From Bradyrhizobium sp. Y36 (lineage in GTDB: Bacteria > Pseudomonadota > Alphaproteobacteria > Rhizobiales > Xanthobacteraceae), in contig NZ_NWTI01000002.1 of NCBI RefSeq assembly GCF_002531575.1, forward strand, positions 434,001-498,000: 64,000 nucleotides of DNA. The letters are read 5' to 3'. Made by a program: the position numbers and the translations under genes. The notes beneath the pieces were generated by a model. It saw only the letters and a program-made list of their open reading frames with translations. It was not told where the DNA came from and did no database searches. Below are positions 8,276-17,344 of this stretch, piece after piece. How positions within the stretch are numbered: position 1 is the first letter of the stretch; the number at the start of each line of letters is the position of its first letter.

Positions 8276-9892
8276 ATGCCGACGCCGGTCACGTCCATCC
8301 TTCCCGTCAGTGCCGCCAGCCCCTTGGCTGATGCGGCGACGCCCGATCTCGTGCTGCAGGCCGGCAGCGTCGTGGACGCCAGGGTCCTCAGCGTGATGGC
8401 GGACAATCTGGTGCGGATTGCGATCGCCAACCTCTCGATGGACGTGATGTCGGAGGTGCCGCTGACGCAGGGGCAGAATCTCCAGCTCGCGGTGTCGCAG
8501 CACGACGGCACCATTCGCCTTGCCGTCATGAACGGGGCGGGCGAGGCGGCCACCGATCAGATCACGTTGACGCCGCGTGCGGCGTCGCTGGTGGAAAGCC
8601 CGCCGCTTGCGCCGTCGGCGAGTGCGGCACGTGCCACGCTGACGCCGGCGGAGCAGGTCGCCGTCACCGTCGCCTCCGCCGAGGCCGTCACCAAGCAGGG
8701 CAGCCAGGGGCCGCTGTTCGCCAATCTGGCCTCTATCGTCACCGGCAGCGATCTGCCGGCGGGGCTGAAGCAGGCGGTGCTGGACGTGCTGGCGCAGCAG
8801 ACGCCGCTCAACACCGCCCTCGATGGCGGCGATATCGAATCCGCCTTCCAGAAATCAGGCCTGTTCCTCGAGGCCTCGCTCGCCGCCGGCATGACGCCGT
8901 CCTCCGGGACCGCACCGGATCTGAAGGCGGCATTGCTGGTGCTGCGCCAGACGCTGGCCACGATTGAAACCGCGGTGCCGCAGACCCAGGGCGCGCTTCC
9001 GACGAGCGCCACGGCGACAGCGCAGGTCGCCGCCGCGCCGGCGCAGACCCCAGGCGAGGCCGCGCCGGGCGCGTTGCCGCCATCCGGCTCCGACGTCGCC
9101 CAATCATCGCAAGCGCCGCGCAACGCCAATCCCGCCGCTGCCGTGCTCGCCGACATCGCCGGCGGCCCAGCGCAGGCCGCGATGCCGAGGACCATGTCCG
9201 CGGGCCTTGCCGCGACCCTGCTGCAGGAGGTCACGCAAAACCTGCCGCGCCTGACCGGCAACGTTCCGGGTTCGAACAAGGCCGTGCCCGATGGCCATAT
9301 CTTCGAAGCGGCCGCGCGCGCGACACCGCCGCCGTTCCGTGGCGCATTGCCGGCGCCGCAGCCCATCGCCTCGCCGTCGCTCGCGCCCGGTACGCCGCTC
9401 CCCGCAACCGTGCATCGCCTGCTCGACGAGACCGACGCCGCCATCGCGCGGCAAACGCTGCTCCAGGTCGCCTCGCTCCCCGATCGCACCGACCCCAGCG
9501 GTCATCGGATCGACCCGGCCGTGCCGCAGTGGAATTTCGAGATCCCGTTTGCAACGCCGCAGGGCACCGCGATGGCGCAGTTCGAGATCTCGCGCGACGG
9601 CGGCAACGAATCCGCCGATCCCGCCAGGCAGGCCTGGCGCGCGCGCTTCACGCTCAATGTCGAGCCGGCCGGTCCGGTGCATGCGTTGATCACGCTGAGC
9701 GGCGACAAGACTTTCGTGCGGATGTGGGCGGAGCGGCCGGCGACCGCGCAGCAGCTTCGTGCCGGCATCGGCGAGCTCAACCAGGCGCTGACGAGGGCCG
9801 AGCTCAAGCCCGGCGACATCCTGGTCCGCGACGGCACGCCGCCGCAACCGGCGCCGGCCCGCGCCGGCCACTTCCTGGATCGCGCCACATGA
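8276..9892 (+). CDS. FliK-like hook-length-control-type protein (orphan)
   Basis: 538 residues from ATG 8276; an in-frame GTG at 8249 would add nine. The N-terminal and central parts are Ala/Pro/Thr-rich and low complexity, with a beta-barrel-like stretch near 20-90 (QAGSVVDARVLSVMADNLVRI). The C-terminal about 130 residues (WNFEIPFATPQGTAMAQFEI...LITLSGDKTFVRMWAERP) fit the Flg_hook/FliK C-terminal domain. FliK measures flagellar hook length and switches export specificity through FlhB. No flagellar structural genes lie nearby. The stop overlaps the next gene (ATGA), which encodes an FlhB C-terminal-like protein, a YlqG/YlqH-like arrangement. Confidence 0.75.
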   Translation: MPTPVTSILPVSAASPLADAATPDLVLQAGSVVDARVLSVMADNLVRIAIANLSMDVMSEVPLTQGQNLQLAVSQHDGTIRLAVMNGAGEAATDQITLTPRAASLVESPPLAPSASAARATLTPAEQVAVTVASAEAVTKQGSQGPLFANLASIVTGSDLPAGLKQAVLDVLAQQTPLNTALDGGDIESAFQKSGLFLEASLAAGMTPSSGTAPDLKAALLVLRQTLATIETAVPQTQGALPTSATATAQVAAAPAQTPGEAAPGALPPSGSDVAQSSQAPRNANPAAAVLADIAGGPAQAAMPRTMSAGLAATLLQEVTQNLPRLTGNVPGSNKAVPDGHIFEAAARATPPPFRGALPAPQPIASPSLAPGTPLPATVHRLLDETDAAIARQTLLQVASLPDRTDPSGHRIDPAVPQWNFEIPFATPQGTAMAQFEISRDGGNESADPARQAWRARFTLNVEPAGPVHALITLSGDKTFVRMWAERPATAQQLRAGIGELNQALTRAELKPGDILVRDGTPPQPAPARAGHFLDRAT

Positions 9893-10152
9893 GCGATCCC
9901 TCCAAGCTCGCGATCGCGCTGCATTACGAGAAGGGCACCAACGCCCCGGTCGTCGTCGCCAAGGGCAAGGGCTCGATCGGCGAAAAGATCGTCGAGATCG
10001 CCAAAGCCAACGACATCCCGATCGAGGAAAACGAGATCCTGGCCGGGGCGCTCTCCAAGGTCGAGCTCGGCGAGGAGATCCCGCCGGATCTCTACAAGGC
10101 CGTCGCAGAGGTGCTGGTGTTCGTGCTGCGGCTGTCGGGCCGAGGGCGTTAG
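9889..10152 (+). CDS. FlhB C-terminal-domain-like small protein (YlqH type)
   Basis: 87 residues with the fold signature of the cytoplasmic domain of FlhB/YscU: LAIALHYEKG, APVVVAKGKG, IPIEENEILAGAL, LGEEIPPDLYKAVAEVLVFV. The membrane part of FlhB is missing. The self-cleavage motif NPTH of FlhB corresponds here to DPSK, so autoproteolysis as in FlhB is not expected. Start overlaps the stop of the FliK-like gene by four bases, implying translational coupling and a common role. Homologous stand-alone pairs exist in other bacteria, but their role is poorly known. Confidence 0.88.
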   Translation: MSDPSKLAIALHYEKGTNAPVVVAKGKGSIGEKIVEIAKANDIPIEENEILAGALSKVELGEEIPPDLYKAVAEVLVFVLRLSGRGR

Positions 10153-10228
10153 AACCAGACTGTCATCGTTTCACCACGATGGCAGCTGCATGGTCGCGGC
10201 CCATTCCACGGCTTGACGGATATCTCTC

Positions 10229-11047
10229 TTGCTGAACCGCCGTTCCGCCCTCGGCCTTCTCGCCGCATCCGCCATGCTGCCGCAGCGCGCGCTCGCCCAT
10301 GTCGCGCCGCCGCGCAACGAAATCCGTGACAGTCTCGCAAAGCGTTTCACCGATCTCGGCACGTCGGGCACCTTCGTCGGCTACAAGGTCGAGGACTATC
10401 TGATCGTTGCCAGCGACAAGGAGCGCTCGGGCGAGGGTAAGCTGCCGGCCTCGACCTTCAAGATCCCGAACTCGCTGATCGCGCTGGAGACGGGCGTCGT
10501 CACTGACCCCGACAAGGACGTGTTCCCCTGGGACGGCGTCAAGCGTCCGATCGAGGCCTGGAACAAGGACCACACGCTGCGCAGCGCCATCGCGGTCAGC
10601 GCGGTGCCGGTCTATCAGGAGATCGCGCGCCGGATCGGGCAGGAGCGCATGCAGAAATATGTCGACGAGTTCGACTACGGCAATCGCGACATCGGCGGCG
10701 GTATCGACCAGTTCTGGCTCACCGGGAATTTGCGCATCGATCCGGTCGAGCAGATCGATTTCGTCGACCGGCTGCGCCGTCGTGCGCTCCCGATCTCCAA
10801 GCGCAGCCAGGATCTCGTCGCCGACATCCTGCCGGTCACGAAGGTGGACGACAGCGTCATCCGCGCCAAGTCGGGCCTCTTGGGTGCCGAGCGCGGCGAG
10901 CCGTCGCTGGGGTGGATGGTCGGCTGGGCCGAGAAGGGCGAGGCGCACACCGTGTTCGCGCTCAACATGGATTGCGGGGAGTCGCGCCTCGTCGGGGAGC
11001 GCATGCCGTTGGCGCAAGCCTGCCTTGCCGAGATCGGCGCGATATAG
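10229..11047 (+). CDS. Class D (OXA-type) beta-lactamase
   Basis: 272 residues from TTG 10229. An exported N-terminus with a twin arginine (MLNRRSALGLLAASAM, cleavage near ALA at 23) suggests Tat or Sec export. All class D landmarks are present: Ser75-T-F-Lys78 (nucleophile and carboxylated lysine), Ser124-A-V, Tyr150-G-N, and Lys214-S-G, followed by GWMVGWAE. It should hydrolyse beta-lactams in the periplasm, or belong to a closely related penicillin-binding group. Spectrum cannot be inferred. It stands alone: no adjacent regulator, integron or transposon, so it looks resident in the chromosome. Confidence 0.88.
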   Translation: MLNRRSALGLLAASAMLPQRALAHVAPPRNEIRDSLAKRFTDLGTSGTFVGYKVEDYLIVASDKERSGEGKLPASTFKIPNSLIALETGVVTDPDKDVFPWDGVKRPIEAWNKDHTLRSAIAVSAVPVYQEIARRIGQERMQKYVDEFDYGNRDIGGGIDQFWLTGNLRIDPVEQIDFVDRLRRRALPISKRSQDLVADILPVTKVDDSVIRAKSGLLGAERGEPSLGWMVGWAEKGEAHTVFALNMDCGESRLVGERMPLAQACLAEIGAI

Positions 11048-11109
11048 CGCTACCGCGCCGGCGCCGCTCGACTAGCATCCTCCCACCAGGAAAAATCGGG
11101 AGGACAACA

Positions 11110-11766
11110 ATGAACGCAACACCGCTCTGGCTGTCGTCGATCACGCTTGCCGCCGCCGGCGGCTGGCTCGCCGCAACGATGTTTGCAGCACCCGCGACCA
11201 GCAAGGAGCCGCGCTTTCCGCAACTGACCATGGATCAGCTCGATGCCAAGCAGAAGCCGCTCGGCGAGCAGATCATGAAGGTGTCGAGCGTCGGCATCGG
11301 CGGTCCTTACAACCCGATGATCCGCAGCCCCGTGCTCGGCCAGCGCCTGTTCGACCTGTTTCACTATCTGCGCTGGGAGACCTCGGTCCCGACCAAGCTC
11401 AACGAGTTCGCGATCCTGATCATCGGACGGCAATGGCGCTCGCAGGTGGAGTGGTTTGCCCACGCGCCGCTCGCGGCGAAGGCGGGGCTGTCGTCCGACA
11501 TCATCGCAGAGCTGAAGGCCAACAAGCGGCCGTCGAAGATGGCCGAGGACGAGACCGTGGTCTATGACTTCGTCACCGAGCTGACCGCGACCAGGAAAGT
11601 CTCCGACGAGACCTTTGCACGGGCCAAGAAGGTGTTCAACGATCAGCAGATCGTCGATCTCACCGCGCTCGCCGGCAATTACGTGATGGTCGCGATGCTG
11701 CTGGCGATGGCGGAGGAGACCGTGCCGCCCGGCAAGGAGGAGCCGTTCAAGCCGGGCGAGCCGTAG
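11110..11766 (+). CDS. Carboxymuconolactone decarboxylase family protein with signal/anchor
   Basis: 218 residues from ATG 11110, preceded by a strong GGGAGGACAACA site. Residues about 5-30 are hydrophobic (signal peptide or anchor). The rest has the CMD/AhpD-like all-helical fold: LNEFAILIIGRQWRSQVEWFAHAPLAAKAGLS and YDFVTELTATRKVSDETF...ALAGNYVMVAMLLAM. The CxxC pair of AhpD-type peroxidoreductases is absent, so peroxidase activity is unlikely; a decarboxylase or hydrolase-like role on a small aromatic-derived molecule is possible. It follows the beta-lactamase gene by 62 bp. Confidence 0.85.
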   Translation: MNATPLWLSSITLAAAGGWLAATMFAAPATSKEPRFPQLTMDQLDAKQKPLGEQIMKVSSVGIGGPYNPMIRSPVLGQRLFDLFHYLRWETSVPTKLNEFAILIIGRQWRSQVEWFAHAPLAAKAGLSSDIIAELKANKRPSKMAEDETVVYDFVTELTATRKVSDETFARAKKVFNDQQIVDLTALAGNYVMVAMLLAMAEETVPPGKEEPFKPGEP

Positions 11767-11801
11767 GAAGCGCGAGAAGCCCGCGATAGAATTGCGGTGC
11801 C

Positions 11802-11891
11802 GTAGGGTGGGCAAAGGCGCGCAGCGCCGTGCCCACGATCTCTCTCCGTCATCGGCGGTTCGTGGGCACGCTTCGCTTTGCCCACCCTACG
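11802..11891. repeat. Palindromic intergenic repeat, family 1
   Basis: Near-perfect long inverted repeat: GTAGGGTGGGCAAAG at the left is mirrored by CTTTGCCCACCCTAC at the right, 90 bp in all. It separates the convergent CMD-family and hydrolase genes. Confidence 0.8.
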
Positions 11892-11914
11892 GCACTGTGC
11901 TGCGGAGCAGGCGC

Positions 11915-12907
11915 TCACCCCAGCTTGAACAACGCCTGCAGGAACTCCTCCACCGCCTTGCGTGATTCCGCGGCCGTCTTCGGATTGCCGCCGACATGCG
12001 GGTTCAGCTCGACGCAGGCATCCTTGTAGGTGAAGGGCGCATTGGTGTCGCCGTTCATCAGCACGCCGCCGTCGCCTTCCTTGATCCGGCAATTGCGGAC
12101 GGTCTGCGCGTTGGTCGACACGTTGACGGTGCTGACGCCGAGCAGGCCGCTGTCGAAGCCGTGCGCGCTGTCGGGGTATTCGGTCAGCACCACGTCGCGC
12201 CCGGCCGTCTTCAGCCGCTCGACGAAGGCCTTGCAGCTCTTCACGGGATTGTAGTCGTCGGGCGTGCCGTGGAAGATGCGGATCGGGCGCGCGGCGACCT
12301 CGCTGTCGCCGACATAGGTCGTCGAGCAATCCGGGTAGAACGGGATGTAGGCCGCGAACTGGATGCCGGACTTGTTCCAGAGCTTGTTGAAGCGGTCGAG
12401 GCTGGCATAGAGCGTTGCCTGTCCGCCGCGCGAAAAGCCCATCAGCACGATGCGGTCAGGATCGACGCGCGGGTGTTTCGCCAAAATCTCCAGCGAACGA
12501 TAGATGTCGATGATCAGGTTGAGCCGGCCGAGCAGGGCCTGGTTCGGCCCGACCACCGTCAGCCCGCGGCCGGTGAAGCCGTCGATCACGAAGGTCGAGA
12601 TGCCCATGGCGTTGAAGGCGTGCACCCAGGCTTCGGTGGTGGCGCCGACGCCGCTGGAGCCGTGCATCAGCACCACGACCGGAAGCTTGCCGGTTCCTTG
12701 CGCGACGCGGAATTCGCCGGCGACCGTCACCGGCTTGCCGGCGGCGGCGTCGCCGCTGAGGAATTGCTGGTCGGAGAGGGTGAGCGAGGGGATCGGGTAG
12801 ATCTCGGCGCGGGTGGCGACTTCCTTCGGCAGGGATTGCGCTTGGGCGAGCATGGTCGAAGCGCAGAGCGCAATGAGCGTTGCAGCGACGCGGAATGCCG
12901 TCGGCAT
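11915..12907 (-). CDS. Secreted dienelactone-hydrolase-like alpha/beta hydrolase
   Basis: 330 residues from ATG 12907 (AGGGAGGATCC upstream, a near-ideal site). Signal peptide about 1-24 (ends ...AQAQ). The alpha/beta-hydrolase fold shows the oxyanion strand VVVLMHGSSG, the nucleophile elbow GFSRGG, and a late His in YPDSAHGFDS; these are expected to form the Ser-Asp-His triad. The family resembles dienelactone hydrolases, and export suggests it acts on an ester in the periplasm. Four cysteines in the C-terminal half may form disulfides. Convergent with the CMD gene; stand-alone. Confidence 0.87.
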   Translation of the reverse strand: MPTAFRVAATLIALCASTMLAQAQSLPKEVATRAEIYPIPSLTLSDQQFLSGDAAAGKPVTVAGEFRVAQGTGKLPVVVLMHGSSGVGATTEAWVHAFNAMGISTFVIDGFTGRGLTVVGPNQALLGRLNLIIDIYRSLEILAKHPRVDPDRIVLMGFSRGGQATLYASLDRFNKLWNKSGIQFAAYIPFYPDCSTTYVGDSEVAARPIRIFHGTPDDYNPVKSCKAFVERLKTAGRDVVLTEYPDSAHGFDSGLLGVSTVNVSTNAQTVRNCRIKEGDGGVLMNGDTNAPFTYKDACVELNPHVGGNPKTAAESRKAVEEFLQALFKLG

Positions 12908-12985
12908 CGGATCCTCCCTGATATTTTCAGCGAGTAGAACAACGCAGCCGCGCGCTGTCAATTTTGACGCAGGCTGTCGGCCGGC

Positions 12986-13579
12986 TCAGGCCTTGTCGGC
13001 CTTCTTCGCCGTGAGCGCCTGGTCGATGGCAAAGCCGCCGATCTCGCTCATCGCCTGCGAGATCACGTCACCCTTGCGGGCAAAGCCGGCGGACAGGAAA
13101 TCGAACTGCGTGCGCGCCAGCCGCAGCACCTCGATCGGCACCGAGACCGCGGTCTCGTTGAAGCTGTCGACTGAGGCACGCAAGCTGTCGAGCTCGGTCG
13201 TGAGCTTGCCGATATGGCTCTCGGCATTCTGCATCAGGCTGATCAGCTTGCCACGCTCGGCGTCGAACGCGGCGCGCTCGGCGGCGGCTGCCGCGGTGAC
13301 CTCGGCAAGCTGCGCCCGCAGCGTCTCGATCTGGCCGACCATGGCATCGGAGGCGAGCTCGGCGGCCTCGCGCAGCTCGGCGTTGCGGGTGCTCTCGATC
13401 TGCTGCTCGTGATAGAGCCGCTCGGCGGACATCGCCCGCTGGCCGAGCTGCTCGATCAGGCTTGCGGCGCGCAGCAGCATCTCGCCATTCCGCCCCGACA
13501 CCATGCTGGCCATCCGCCGCAGGAAGTCGATGGTTTCGGACGATGAGTTCGGCGGCAGGGGGACGACCGTCGCGGACAT
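12986..13579 (-). CDS. Coiled-coil protein of unknown function
   Basis: 197 residues from ATG 13579. No family is recognised. A long amphipathic helical region at about 45-140 is rich in Ala, Glu, Gln and Leu (IEQLGQRAMSAERLYHEQ, then QIETLRAQLAEVTAAAAAERAAF), strongly suggesting a coiled coil. The N-terminus (VVPLPPNSSSETIDFLRRM) is likely unstructured; the C-terminus ends in basic KKADKA. No signal peptide or membrane segment, so it is probably cytoplasmic. The start is chosen where a plausible N-terminus begins; its Shine-Dalgarno is weak. Next to the hydrolase on the same strand, 78 bp upstream of it. Confidence 0.7.
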   Translation of the reverse strand: MSATVVPLPPNSSSETIDFLRRMASMVSGRNGEMLLRAASLIEQLGQRAMSAERLYHEQQIESTRNAELREAAELASDAMVGQIETLRAQLAEVTAAAAAERAAFDAERGKLISLMQNAESHIGKLTTELDSLRASVDSFNETAVSVPIEVLRLARTQFDFLSAGFARKGDVISQAMSEIGGFAIDQALTAKKADKA

Positions 13580-13718
13580 GAGGTGATGCTGAGCCAAGGC
13601 CTTTGGGACCGCCGCCGTACCGACTGGGCTCACGCAACATTCGGCGTCTGATCGCGAGGGCAGAGCAAGCCTGAATCGGCAAGCCCGGTCAACCGGCTGG
13701 CGCGCGAAATGCGATCGC

Positions 13719-13839
13719 GTAGCCCGGATGGAGCGGAGCGAAATCCGGGACGGTGCAGCGTGGGGCCCGACCCCGGATGACGCGGAGCCTGTCATCGGGC
13801 GGCGCTCCGCGCCGACCCGTTGGCTCCGTCGGGGCTACG
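13719..13839. repeat. Palindromic intergenic repeat, family 2 (GTAGCCCGGATG type)
   Basis: Starts GTAGCCCGGATGGAGCG and ends CCGTCGGGGCTACG, with an insert carrying its own inverted segment. Related copies at 18678-18760 and 29113-29192. Lies between two minus-strand genes. Confidence 0.65.
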
Positions 13840-13862
13840 CAGCCGGCCGAAGCTTGAAGCCG

Positions 13863-14267
13863 TCAGGCGTCCTTCTGCCGGCCGATCCGACCCAGATGGG
13901 TGAAGCCGAACCCGGCAGAATATTTCAGCCCATAGCCCAGCGCTCGGTCGATGCCGATATGGGCGAGCCAGATCAAGGCGATGGACAGGGTGAGCGGTGA
14001 GGTGAGGCCAAAGCCGAGGGTCAGCAGCGCCACCGGCGCCATGTAGCTGTGGGCGGCGTTGTAGACCATCGCGCCGAAGCGCGCGTCGGCGAGGTATGCC
14101 AGGAAGCTCAGATCGGGGACGAAGAACAGCAGGGCAAACACCAGCCAGGAGCCGTCCCAGGCCCAGTAGAGCATCACCATGCCCGCGAACAGTGTCAGTC
14201 CCTCCAGGCGCAGCAGGATCCTGACGCCGCCCGTCGCAGCCCCTGTTTCGGTCGTTCGGTCGTCCAT
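13863..14267 (-). CDS. DUF4260 family membrane protein
   Basis: 134 residues with four predicted membrane helices (about 18-38, 40-58, 72-92 and 94-112). The conserved pattern of the family is visible: [42 protein letters not shown] and [21 protein letters not shown]. The last block with His and Asp in a membrane helix followed by FTHLGRIG is characteristic of DUF4260. Function is unknown. Start ATG 14267 follows GGGAGACG. It is the last gene before the divergent acyl-CoA carboxylase gene. Confidence 0.9.
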   Translation of the reverse strand: MDDRTTETGAATGGVRILLRLEGLTLFAGMVMLYWAWDGSWLVFALLFFVPDLSFLAYLADARFGAMVYNAAHSYMAPVALLTLGFGLTSPLTLSIALIWLAHIGIDRALGYGLKYSAGFGFTHLGRIGRQKDA

Positions 14268-14416
14268 CGACGTCTCCCAGGCAAAACTTTGTAATTCCTT
14301 GCGCTTTCACGCTACCTCAGGGCAGCCCTGCGGCGCCGAAAGCGGCTTCCCGGCTCGCAAAATGCCGTGTTAGAACCCCCGGCAAGCGTGACTTAGTTAA
14401 GAATTGGCGGGAGCAA

Positions 14417-15949
14417 ATGAAACACATCCTGGACGCCCTTGAAGATCGTCGTGCCGGTGCCAAGCTCGGCGGCGGGGAGAAGCGCATCGAGGCGCAGCAC
14501 GCCCGCGGCAAGCTGACCGCGCGTGAGCGCATCGAGCTCCTGCTCGACAAGGGATCGTTCGAGGAGTTCGACATGTTCGTCGAGCACCGCTCCACCGAGT
14601 TCGGCATGGAGAAGAGCAAGGTGCCCGGCGACGGCGTCGTCACCGGCTGGGGCACGGTGAACGGCCGCAAGACGTTCGTCTTCGCCAAGGACTTCACCGT
14701 GTTCGGCGGCTCGCTCTCCGAAACCCATGCGCTGAAGATCACAAAACTCCAGGACATGGCGATGAAGGCGAGGGCGCCCATCATCGGCCTTTATGACGCG
14801 GGCGGCGCCCGCATCCAGGAAGGCGTCGCCGCGCTCGCCGGCTATTCCTACGTGTTCCGCCGCAACGTGCTCGCCTCCGGCGTGATCCCGCAGATCTCCG
14901 TCATCATGGGCCCCTGCGCCGGCGGCGACGTCTATTCGCCTGCGATGACCGACTTCATCTTCATGGTGAAGAACACCAGCTACATGTTCGTCACCGGCCC
15001 TGACGTCGTGAAGACCGTCACCAACGAGGTCGTCACCGCCGAAGAGCTCGGCGGCGCCTCGGTGCACGCCACGCGCTCCTCGATCGCCGACGGCGCCTTC
15101 GAGAACGACGTCGAGACGCTCCTGCAGATGCGTCGCCTGATCGATTTCCTGCCGTCCAACAACACCGACGGCGTGCCGGAATGGCCGAGCTTCGACGACA
15201 TCGGCCGCGTCGACATGTCGCTCGACACGCTGATCCCCGACAATCCGAACAAGCCCTACGACATGAAGGAGCTGATCCTGAAGGTCGTGGACGAGGGCGA
15301 TTTCTTCGAGATCGCCGACATGTTCGCCAAGAACATCGTCACCGGCTTCGGCCGCATCGCCGGGCGCACCGTCGGCTTCGTCGCCAACCAGCCGATGGTG
15401 CTGGCCGGCGTGCTCGACTCTGACGCCTCCAGGAAAGCGGCGCGCTTCGTCCGCTTCTGCGACGCCTTCAACATCCCGATCGTCACCTTCGTCGACGTGC
15501 CGGGCTTCCTGCCGGGCACCGCGCAGGAATATGGCGGCCTGATCAAGCACGGCGCGAAACTCCTGTTCGCCTATTCGCAGTGCACCGTGCCGCTCGTCAC
15601 CATCATCACCCGCAAGGCCTATGGCGGCGCCTTCGACGTCATGGCCTCCAAGGAGATCGGCGCCGACATGAATTACGCCTGGCCGACCGCCCAGATCGCG
15701 GTGATGGGCGCCAAGGGCGCGGTGGAGATCATCTTCCGCAGCGACATCGGCGACCCCGACAAGATCGCCGCCCGCACCAAGGAATACGAAGACCGCTTCC
15801 TGTCACCCTTCATCGCCGCCGAGCGCGGCTATATCGACGACGTCATCATGCCGCACTCGACGAGGAAGCGGATCGCGCGGGCGCTGGCGATGCTGAAGGA
15901 CAAGAAGGTGGAAACGCCGGCGAAGAAGCACGACAATTTGCCGTTGTGA
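14417..15949 (+). CDS. pccB: Acyl-CoA carboxylase beta subunit (propionyl-CoA carboxylase type)
   Basis: 510 residues, the normal length of biotin-dependent carboxyltransferase beta subunits. The N-terminal half holds the acyl-CoA-binding crotonase-like domain ([29 protein letters not shown]) and the C-terminal half the carboxybiotin-binding domain ([31 protein letters not shown]). With a biotin-carrying alpha subunit, not in this window, it carboxylates propionyl-CoA to methylmalonyl-CoA in the cytoplasm. Substrate preference is inferred from overall similarity. ATG 14417 follows GGGAGCAA. Confidence 0.95.
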   Translation: MKHILDALEDRRAGAKLGGGEKRIEAQHARGKLTARERIELLLDKGSFEEFDMFVEHRSTEFGMEKSKVPGDGVVTGWGTVNGRKTFVFAKDFTVFGGSLSETHALKITKLQDMAMKARAPIIGLYDAGGARIQEGVAALAGYSYVFRRNVLASGVIPQISVIMGPCAGGDVYSPAMTDFIFMVKNTSYMFVTGPDVVKTVTNEVVTAEELGGASVHATRSSIADGAFENDVETLLQMRRLIDFLPSNNTDGVPEWPSFDDIGRVDMSLDTLIPDNPNKPYDMKELILKVVDEGDFFEIADMFAKNIVTGFGRIAGRTVGFVANQPMVLAGVLDSDASRKAARFVRFCDAFNIPIVTFVDVPGFLPGTAQEYGGLIKHGAKLLFAYSQCTVPLVTIITRKAYGGAFDVMASKEIGADMNYAWPTAQIAVMGAKGAVEIIFRSDIGDPDKIAARTKEYEDRFLSPFIAAERGYIDDVIMPHSTRKRIARALAMLKDKKVETPAKKHDNLPL

Positions 15950-16032
15950 GGGGTAGTCGATCGGTTCGTCGCTGTTGCTACTTTAGATTGATTATGTAGT
16001 CTGCTCTCCAGTCAATGCTGACGGGGGGCGAC

Positions 16033-16797
16033 ATGGAGGTATTAGTTGAACTGATAAAGGGGGCGGCTCCGGCGATCGCAGGATCAATTGCGATTGCATT
16101 TGCTCTGATCCAGACGCTGGCGCGCTTTTACAGCCAATATATCAAACTTCGACGAGAGCGACTTAAATTCGAGTCTGAAAGGAAGGAGCTCTCAGAAACA
16201 ATTGTAAACAGCTTATCATTGGAGGAGAAAAATCGAGAGGAAGTCGTAAAACGAATTGATGCTGAGCTCTTGAGGGCGCCGGTACCTGAGCGGCCGCCGT
16301 CATGGGCGGCGAATCTTGCTGATAGCCGGGAGCGCCTTACGGACGAAATTTTATCACTCAGAAATTCTGGACGTTCTCACTTGCTTTACGGATTGGCTTT
16401 CTCTCTTTTTTCCCTTTCCGCGCTTGGGGTTTTTGCTTTTGTTCAGAATGGGCAAAGTCTTAACGAGTTTGTTAGCCGCGAATTACTCTATCGGTTAGGC
16501 TTCGCTCTCCTGCTTCAAACAGTTGGGTTCTTCTTCTTACGACTATATGTGAAGAACCAAGTAGACATAAAGTACTACAACAATGAGTTGACGAACCTAG
16601 ACGCGAGGGAGGCAGGTATTCGCCTCGCTCTTGAGAGAAAGGGCTCGGTTGCGAAATTGGTCGACAGTCTGTCGAAGACAGAGCGAAACTTCATTTTGAA
16701 GAAGGGCGAGAGTTCAATATTCGACGATAACCGCAACTATGTTGAAAATCTCGCTGAGAAGATTTGGATGTCTGCAAGATCCGCGGGTGGCAAATGA
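16033..16797 (+). CDS. Unknown coiled-coil membrane protein, AT-rich
   Basis: 254 residues from ATG 16033 (GGGGGGCGAC upstream); ATG 16015 would add six. No family recognised. A hydrophobic N-terminal helix (about 8-28) is followed by a long charged coiled-coil region (about 35-115), two more membrane helices (about 120-142 and 150-170), and a charged C-terminal half. It is thus an anchored protein with large cytoplasmic or periplasmic parts. Codon use is visibly AT-richer than the neighbours (many AAA, GAA, TTT, TTA), a sign of horizontal acquisition. It sits alone between the carboxylase gene and a small two-helix membrane protein gene. Confidence 0.75.
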   Translation: MEVLVELIKGAAPAIAGSIAIAFALIQTLARFYSQYIKLRRERLKFESERKELSETIVNSLSLEEKNREEVVKRIDAELLRAPVPERPPSWAANLADSRERLTDEILSLRNSGRSHLLYGLAFSLFSLSALGVFAFVQNGQSLNEFVSRELLYRLGFALLLQTVGFFFLRLYVKNQVDIKYYNNELTNLDAREAGIRLALERKGSVAKLVDSLSKTERNFILKKGESSIFDDNRNYVENLAEKIWMSARSAGGK

Positions 16798-16875
16798 ATA
16801 GAGCGGCGGGTCCGTCCACTGAGCAACAGGCGCGTGGGTTAGGAGACGAGTTGGTCAAGCCCCTTACATACTAGA

Positions 16876-17223
16876 ATGACTAAAGCAAATCCTACCGACG
16901 AAATCTCCGACATCGAAGACCGCATCGAGCGGCTCGCCGAGATCGCCGAACGCTGCCGCAAATACATCCTTGCGTCCAAGATCGCGATCGGGGGCGGGGC
17001 GGCGCTGCTGGTGGTGACGATCCTCGGTGTATTCGGCTTCGGTCAGACCGCAGCGCTCGGATCGATTGCGCTGGTGCTCGGCGGGATCGTGTCGCTCGGC
17101 TCGAACGTCAGTACATTGCGGCAGACGGACGATGCCATCAGCGCTGCGGAGGCGCGCCGTGCGGCGTTGATCGGCAATATCGACTTGCGCCTCGTCGCCG
17201 ATGCGCCGCTGAAGCTGGTGTGA
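16876..17223 (+). CDS. Small two-helix membrane protein of unknown function
   Basis: 115 residues. An N-terminal charged helix (EISDIEDRIERLAEIAERCRKY) leads into two membrane segments (about 32-54 and 58-78, GGGAALLVVTILGVFGF and ALGSIALVLGGIVSLG), followed by a charged tail. The arrangement resembles small inner-membrane proteins of unknown function. Codon use is GC-rich again, unlike the preceding gene. There is no clear Shine-Dalgarno before ATG 16876. A palindromic repeat starts 4 bp after the stop. Confidence 0.7.
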   Translation: MTKANPTDEISDIEDRIERLAEIAERCRKYILASKIAIGGGAALLVVTILGVFGFGQTAALGSIALVLGGIVSLGSNVSTLRQTDDAISAAEARRAALIGNIDLRLVADAPLKLV

Positions 17224-17226
17224 CGG

Positions 17227-17315
17227 GTAGGGTGGATTAGCGATAGCGTAATCCACCAAGGTCTGCGTCACCGGATCGAGAAGTGGCGGATTACGCTGGC
17301 GCTAATCCGCCCTAC
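17227..17315. repeat. Palindromic intergenic repeat, family 3 (GTAGGGTGGATTAGCG type)
   Basis: Left arm GTAGGGTGGATTAGCG is mirrored by CGCTAATCCGCCCTAC at the right. It begins four bases after the stop codon of the small membrane protein gene. Confidence 0.8.
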
Positions 17316-17344
17316 GTAGCTGACGCATCCGGCGCCAGCACGCC

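Noticed and set aside
11110..11766. AhpD-type peroxidoreductase
   Set aside because: The CxxC pair is missing although the fold family fits.
16033..17223. Prophage remnant
   Set aside because: AT-rich composition in one gene only; no integrase, portal, capsid or lysis gene nearby.
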